IMG/VR virus record: IMGVR_UViG_3300035210_000044
Span: 1 to 41,405 of that record
From: a virus
Direction: 5' to 3' (one strand)
DNA: 41,405 bases
This document shows positions 38,652 through 41,405 of the stretch, piece by piece; the stretch's first letter is position 1, and the number at the start of each line of letters is the position of its first letter. The position numbers and the translations under genes are program-made. The notes under the pieces were generated by a model that ran no database searches, was not told the origin of the DNA, and was given only the letters and a program-made list of their open reading frames with translations.

Positions 38652-40813
38652 TGGGAAAGCAACGGAAAAGCAAGATCAATTTGCCGCAGCGTTCTACGCG
38701 TGCGGCTTTCGTCCCTTCAACGATTGACACCGATGCGCGGACAGTCCAGATCGTTTGGACTACCGGCGCCGAGGGTGAACGTTGCGAATGGGATGGGGAG
38801 GTCTATCTTGAATCTCTCCGGGTCGATGACAAGAGTATTCGAATGGGGCGCCTTAACTCTGGCGCCCCAGTTCTTGACGCCCACCAATCCTACGAGCTTC
38901 GGAACCAGATCGGCGTTGTCGAAAAAGCATGGATCGAAGGCGGCGAAGGCCATGCCATCGTTCGCTTTGCGGACACGCCCGAAGTCGAATCAACCTGGAT
39001 CAAAGTCCGTGACGGCATCTGCCGGAACATCTCAGTTGGCTATGTCGTCTATCACTACGAGCGCGTTGCAGGTCAGGACGGCGCCCCGGATCAGATGATT
39101 GCTGTTGACTGGGAACCACTCGAAATCAGTTTTGTCCCGGTGCCTTTTGACGCCGGCGCACAAGTCCGCGGCGGCGTGACGCCCCGCACGTTCACCGCTG
39201 ATGTCACCTATCGAACCAAGGGGAAACCTAAAATGGCACGTTCTGTAAAAGTCATTCGCACCGCTATTTCCGCGGCGCGCTCCAACCTGGTTAAGTTCCG
39301 CGAAGTTGCGGACGAAACCAAAATTGCCGAAGCGCAGGCAGAGCTTGAAGCCCTGTCCGCTGAACTCGACGAAGCGCTCGACGTGCTCGACGTCGGCACC
39401 GGTGACGATCTTGAAGGGGGCGACGGCACAACCCAGCCTGGCGCACCGCCTGCCAATGAGACCGAAGAAGATCGTAAGGCTCGCGAAGCCCGCGAGGCCG
39501 AGGAAGGCACTCCCGAAGAGCGCGGTGCAAAAGCGGAACGTATGCGCTCCGCAGCAATCCGCGAGTTCGGCAACCGCTTCAAGGTCGACACCAAGGTGAC
39601 TGACGCGCTTGTTGCGCGCGGCCTTACCATCGAGCAAGCAAAGCTGGAACTGCTCACCACGCTGGCAACCCGCCAAGTAGCAATCAATCCAAACGCAGGC
39701 GGCACCATGCCGGACAAAAAAATCATCGAAGTCGCGCGCAACATGGAAGCGGCAATCCTGCACCGCGCCGCACCGAGCAAGCACAAGCTCCCAGAAAACG
39801 CTCGCGAGTTCCGCGGTCTGAGCATGCTCGACATGGCGCGCCACTCCATCGAGATGGCAGGCGGTAACACCCGCGGCATGGATCGTGACGCCATCGCGCG
39901 TATGGCGCTGAACGTCACCAGCTTCAGCCAACAGCGCGCCGCCGGCATGCACAGCACCAGTGACTTCCCGCTGATCCTGGGCAACACCATCAACCGTTCG
40001 CTTCGTGCTGCGTATGAGGCGATCGAACAAACCTGGATGCCTCTCGGCCGCCAAGCAAACTTCCCCGACTTCCGCGAACGCACTTCGGTAGCGCTGGGCG
40101 AAGCTTCCCGCCTGGAGAAAGTCCTCGAGGGTGGTGAATACAAATACGGCACGATCCCGGAAGAGGGCACCAAGATCAAGGTAACCAAGTTCGGCAAGAT
40201 CATTGCTCTGACTTGGGAAGCAATCGTAAACGACGATCTGAACGCCTTCGACAAGATCCCTACAGCCCTGGCCAACAGCGCACGCGAAACCGAATCCGAT
40301 TTGATCTGGAACTTGTTCCTTGTCGATCGCAAGTATTCGGATGGCGTAAACATCTTCGCCGCAGGTCACGGCAACATTGCCGGTACCGCCGGACCGCTGA
40401 ACATCGCCAACCTGCAGGCTGCTCGCACCGCTCTGCGCAATCAAAAGGGCATTGATAAAAAGACCTTTGTTCGCGTTAACCCGCGCTTCCTGGTAGTCGG
40501 CCCGCTGAACGAGATGGCGGCCTACCAGCTGACCAGCACCAACTACGTTCCGGTCACCACTGGCACAATCAACCCGTCCTATAACCAGAACCTGATTGTC
40601 ATCGTAGAGCCACGAATCACTGATTACCGCTGGTTCCTGGTCGGCGAGAACGTTGACACCTTTGAATGGGGTTACCTCGATGGTGAAGGCGGCTTGACCA
40701 CTGACACCCGCGAAGGCTTCGAAGTCGACGGTGTTGAAGTAAAAGCCCGCCTGGTGTTCGGTGGCGATTGGGTCGACTACCGCGGCGCCTTCAGCAACGC
40801 CGGTACTGCGTAA
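38651..40813 (+). CDS. Prohead protease / scaffold / major capsid fusion protein
   Basis: This 720-aa protein joins three functions. Residues 10-185 form an HK97-type (S78) prohead protease with LDAHQSYELRN (His78), RNISVGYVV (Ser128) and WEPLEISFVPVPFD. Residues 195-345 are an acidic, helical scaffold-like segment (AEAQAELEALSAELDEALDV; PGAPPANETEEDRKAREARE). Residues 350-720 are the major capsid protein (HSTSDFPLILGN at 434, GRQANFPDFRERTSVALGEA). Cutting by the protease should free the capsid part. An internal ATG at 39233 with AAGGGGA nine bases upstream could start a scaffold-capsid form without protease. Confidence 0.93.
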   Translation: MGKQRKSKINLPQRSTRAAFVPSTIDTDARTVQIVWTTGAEGERCEWDGEVYLESLRVDDKSIRMGRLNSGAPVLDAHQSYELRNQIGVVEKAWIEGGEGHAIVRFADTPEVESTWIKVRDGICRNISVGYVVYHYERVAGQDGAPDQMIAVDWEPLEISFVPVPFDAGAQVRGGVTPRTFTADVTYRTKGKPKMARSVKVIRTAISAARSNLVKFREVADETKIAEAQAELEALSAELDEALDVLDVGTGDDLEGGDGTTQPGAPPANETEEDRKAREAREAEEGTPEERGAKAERMRSAAIREFGNRFKVDTKVTDALVARGLTIEQAKLELLTTLATRQVAINPNAGGTMPDKKIIEVARNMEAAILHRAAPSKHKLPENAREFRGLSMLDMARHSIEMAGGNTRGMDRDAIARMALNVTSFSQQRAAGMHSTSDFPLILGNTINRSLRAAYEAIEQTWMPLGRQANFPDFRERTSVALGEASRLEKVLEGGEYKYGTIPEEGTKIKVTKFGKIIALTWEAIVNDDLNAFDKIPTALANSARETESDLIWNLFLVDRKYSDGVNIFAAGHGNIAGTAGPLNIANLQAARTALRNQKGIDKKTFVRVNPRFLVVGPLNEMAAYQLTSTNYVPVTTGTINPSYNQNLIVIVEPRITDYRWFLVGENVDTFEWGYLDGEGGLTTDTREGFEVDGVEVKARLVFGGDWVDYRGAFSNAGTA
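39218..39235 (+). promoter_or_regulatory. Internal ribosome site and start within the capsid fusion gene
   Basis: AAGGGGA (39218-39224) precedes ATG 39233 by nine bases, at the boundary of the protease and scaffold parts (residue 195). An in-frame start here would make a 526-aa scaffold-capsid protein and let capsid outnumber protease. Confidence 0.6.
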
Positions 40814-40859
40814 CAACCTTCCCGCCGCAAGGACGCGGCAATACTCTGGAGATTCAACC

Positions 40860-41240
40860 ATGCGTTCTTTTTCGCAACCTGGGTCGATCCTCGACCTTAC
40901 CGTTCCAGCCGGCGGCGTTGTCTCCGGCACGCCGATCAAGATTGGCGTCTTCCTGGTTATCCCTCAGTGCACAGTCACCGCCGCTGAAGTTACTGCTGCT
41001 GGTGCGGGTGTTCTTGAGTTCGCCGGCAAGATTGACGGTGTGTTCGAACAATCCAAAATCAGCGCACAGGCCTGGGCCGAAGGCGATCTGATCTACTGGA
41101 ACAACTCCACCGGGCTGTTCACCAACGTATCCGCTACCGGCGTGTTCCTCGCTGGCGCGGCCACCGCTGCTGCTGTCAACCCATCAGCTACTGGTTTCGT
41201 TCGTCTCAATGGTGTCACCCTGCCAACGGCGCAGCCGTAA
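40860..41240 (+). CDS. Capsid decoration / cement protein (DUF2190)
   Basis: This 126-aa product uses ATG 40860; an upstream frame is open but unnecessary. FSQPGSILDLTVPAGGVVSG, GVFLVIPQCTVTAAEV and WAEGDLIYWNNSTGLFTNVS are DUF2190 features. Such small beta-rich proteins often bind the capsid outside. It ends TAATG, overlapping the connector start. Confidence 0.88.
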   Translation: MRSFSQPGSILDLTVPAGGVVSGTPIKIGVFLVIPQCTVTAAEVTAAGAGVLEFAGKIDGVFEQSKISAQAWAEGDLIYWNNSTGLFTNVSATGVFLAGAATAAAVNPSATGFVRLNGVTLPTAQP

Positions 41241-41405
41241 TGGGCTGGTCCTCGATGGCAGACCGCACGCTGCGGAAAACATTGCGGACCTTCCGCCAAG
41301 ACCTGGGCGCGCTGTACCGGCGCCCGGGGCTTCTGGATACTCAGCTGGAAGATGTTGTTTTTGATGACACCTATTTCAAGGTGGACACCCAAACCGGCGC
41401 CGAGG
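41240..41405 (+). CDS. Head-tail connector, gpFII-like (N-terminal part)
   Basis: ATG 41240 overlaps the stop of the DUF2190 gene (TAATG). The frame encodes GWSSMADRTLRK and continues into the terminal repeat, joining the 1-312 fragment exactly. Full length is 116 aa. It is cut here only because the contig was opened inside the gene. Confidence 0.85.
   Translation, partial: MGWSSMADRTLRKTLRTFRQDLGALYRRPGLLDTQLEDVVFDDTYFKVDTQTGAE
41279..41405. repeat. Terminal direct repeat, right copy
   Basis: Identical to bases 1-127. Removing one copy gives a continuous circular map with an unbroken connector gene. Confidence 0.95.

Noticed and set aside
39032-40939. 635-codon minus-strand frame opposite the capsid gene, and another of 381 codons at 39208-40353
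   Set aside because: Both mirror the codon structure of the capsid fusion gene and show no recognisable protein features.
1-41405. CRISPR arrays, insertion sequences, toxin-antitoxin pairs
   Set aside because: No regular spacer-repeat array, transposase or classic toxin-antitoxin pair was seen. The Arc-like gene has no obvious toxin next to it.

Overview
The window is a complete tailed-phage genome, shown as a circular contig opened inside a gene. The first 127 bases are repeated exactly as the last 127 bases (1-127 = 41279-41405), so the unique length is 41,278 bp and one gene (the FII-like head-tail connector) runs across the junction. The high-GC, Pseudomonas-style lysis and tail-fibre proteins point to a Pseudomonas host. 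This is inferred from protein character, not proven.

The genome is a mosaic of a lambda-type head and packaging module and a Mu-type contractile tail. On the + strand, from 33.3 kb through the junction to 14.6 kb, the order is: a virion-associated protein, Nu1-like small terminase, GpA-like large terminase, gpW-like connector, lambda-type portal, a fused protease/scaffold/major capsid protein, a DUF2190 decoration protein, the FII-like connector and a tail terminator. The Mu-type tail set follows (DUF2635, sheath L, tube M, chaperone with a -1 frameshift signal, tape measure, N, P, gp45, gp46, gp47, gp48). Then come a beta-helix tailspike, a second fibre, an assembly chaperone and a lysis cassette of two holin-like proteins, endolysin and nested Rz/Rz1.

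The - strand block (26.8 kb down to 14.6 kb) is a leftward early operon with a strong promoter (TTGACG-17-TATAGT) flanked by two operator-like palindromes and a leader carrying a ribosomal-RNA-type boxA. It encodes small hypothetical proteins, a YqaJ-type exonuclease, a RecT annealing protein, a protein with two FtsK-gamma-like domains, a DnaQ/ExoX-like exonuclease, an SbcC-like ATPase, a C5-cytosine methyltransferase with a long second reading frame inside it, an Arc-like regulator and tiny zinc-finger or membrane proteins. Many of these genes are coupled by ATGA-type overlaps.

The rightward early block (26.9-32.5 kb) starts from a TTGACG-17-TACATT promoter. It has a Cro-like regulator, a replication organiser carrying 11-bp iterons (likely origin), a DnaB helicase, small genes, a RusA resolvase and two tRNAs (an unusual Met with initiator features, and Trp). 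A small exported-protein gene sits between two terminators before the packaging genes. No integrase, transposase, partition system or CI-like repressor was seen, so the lifestyle is unresolved and may be lytic.
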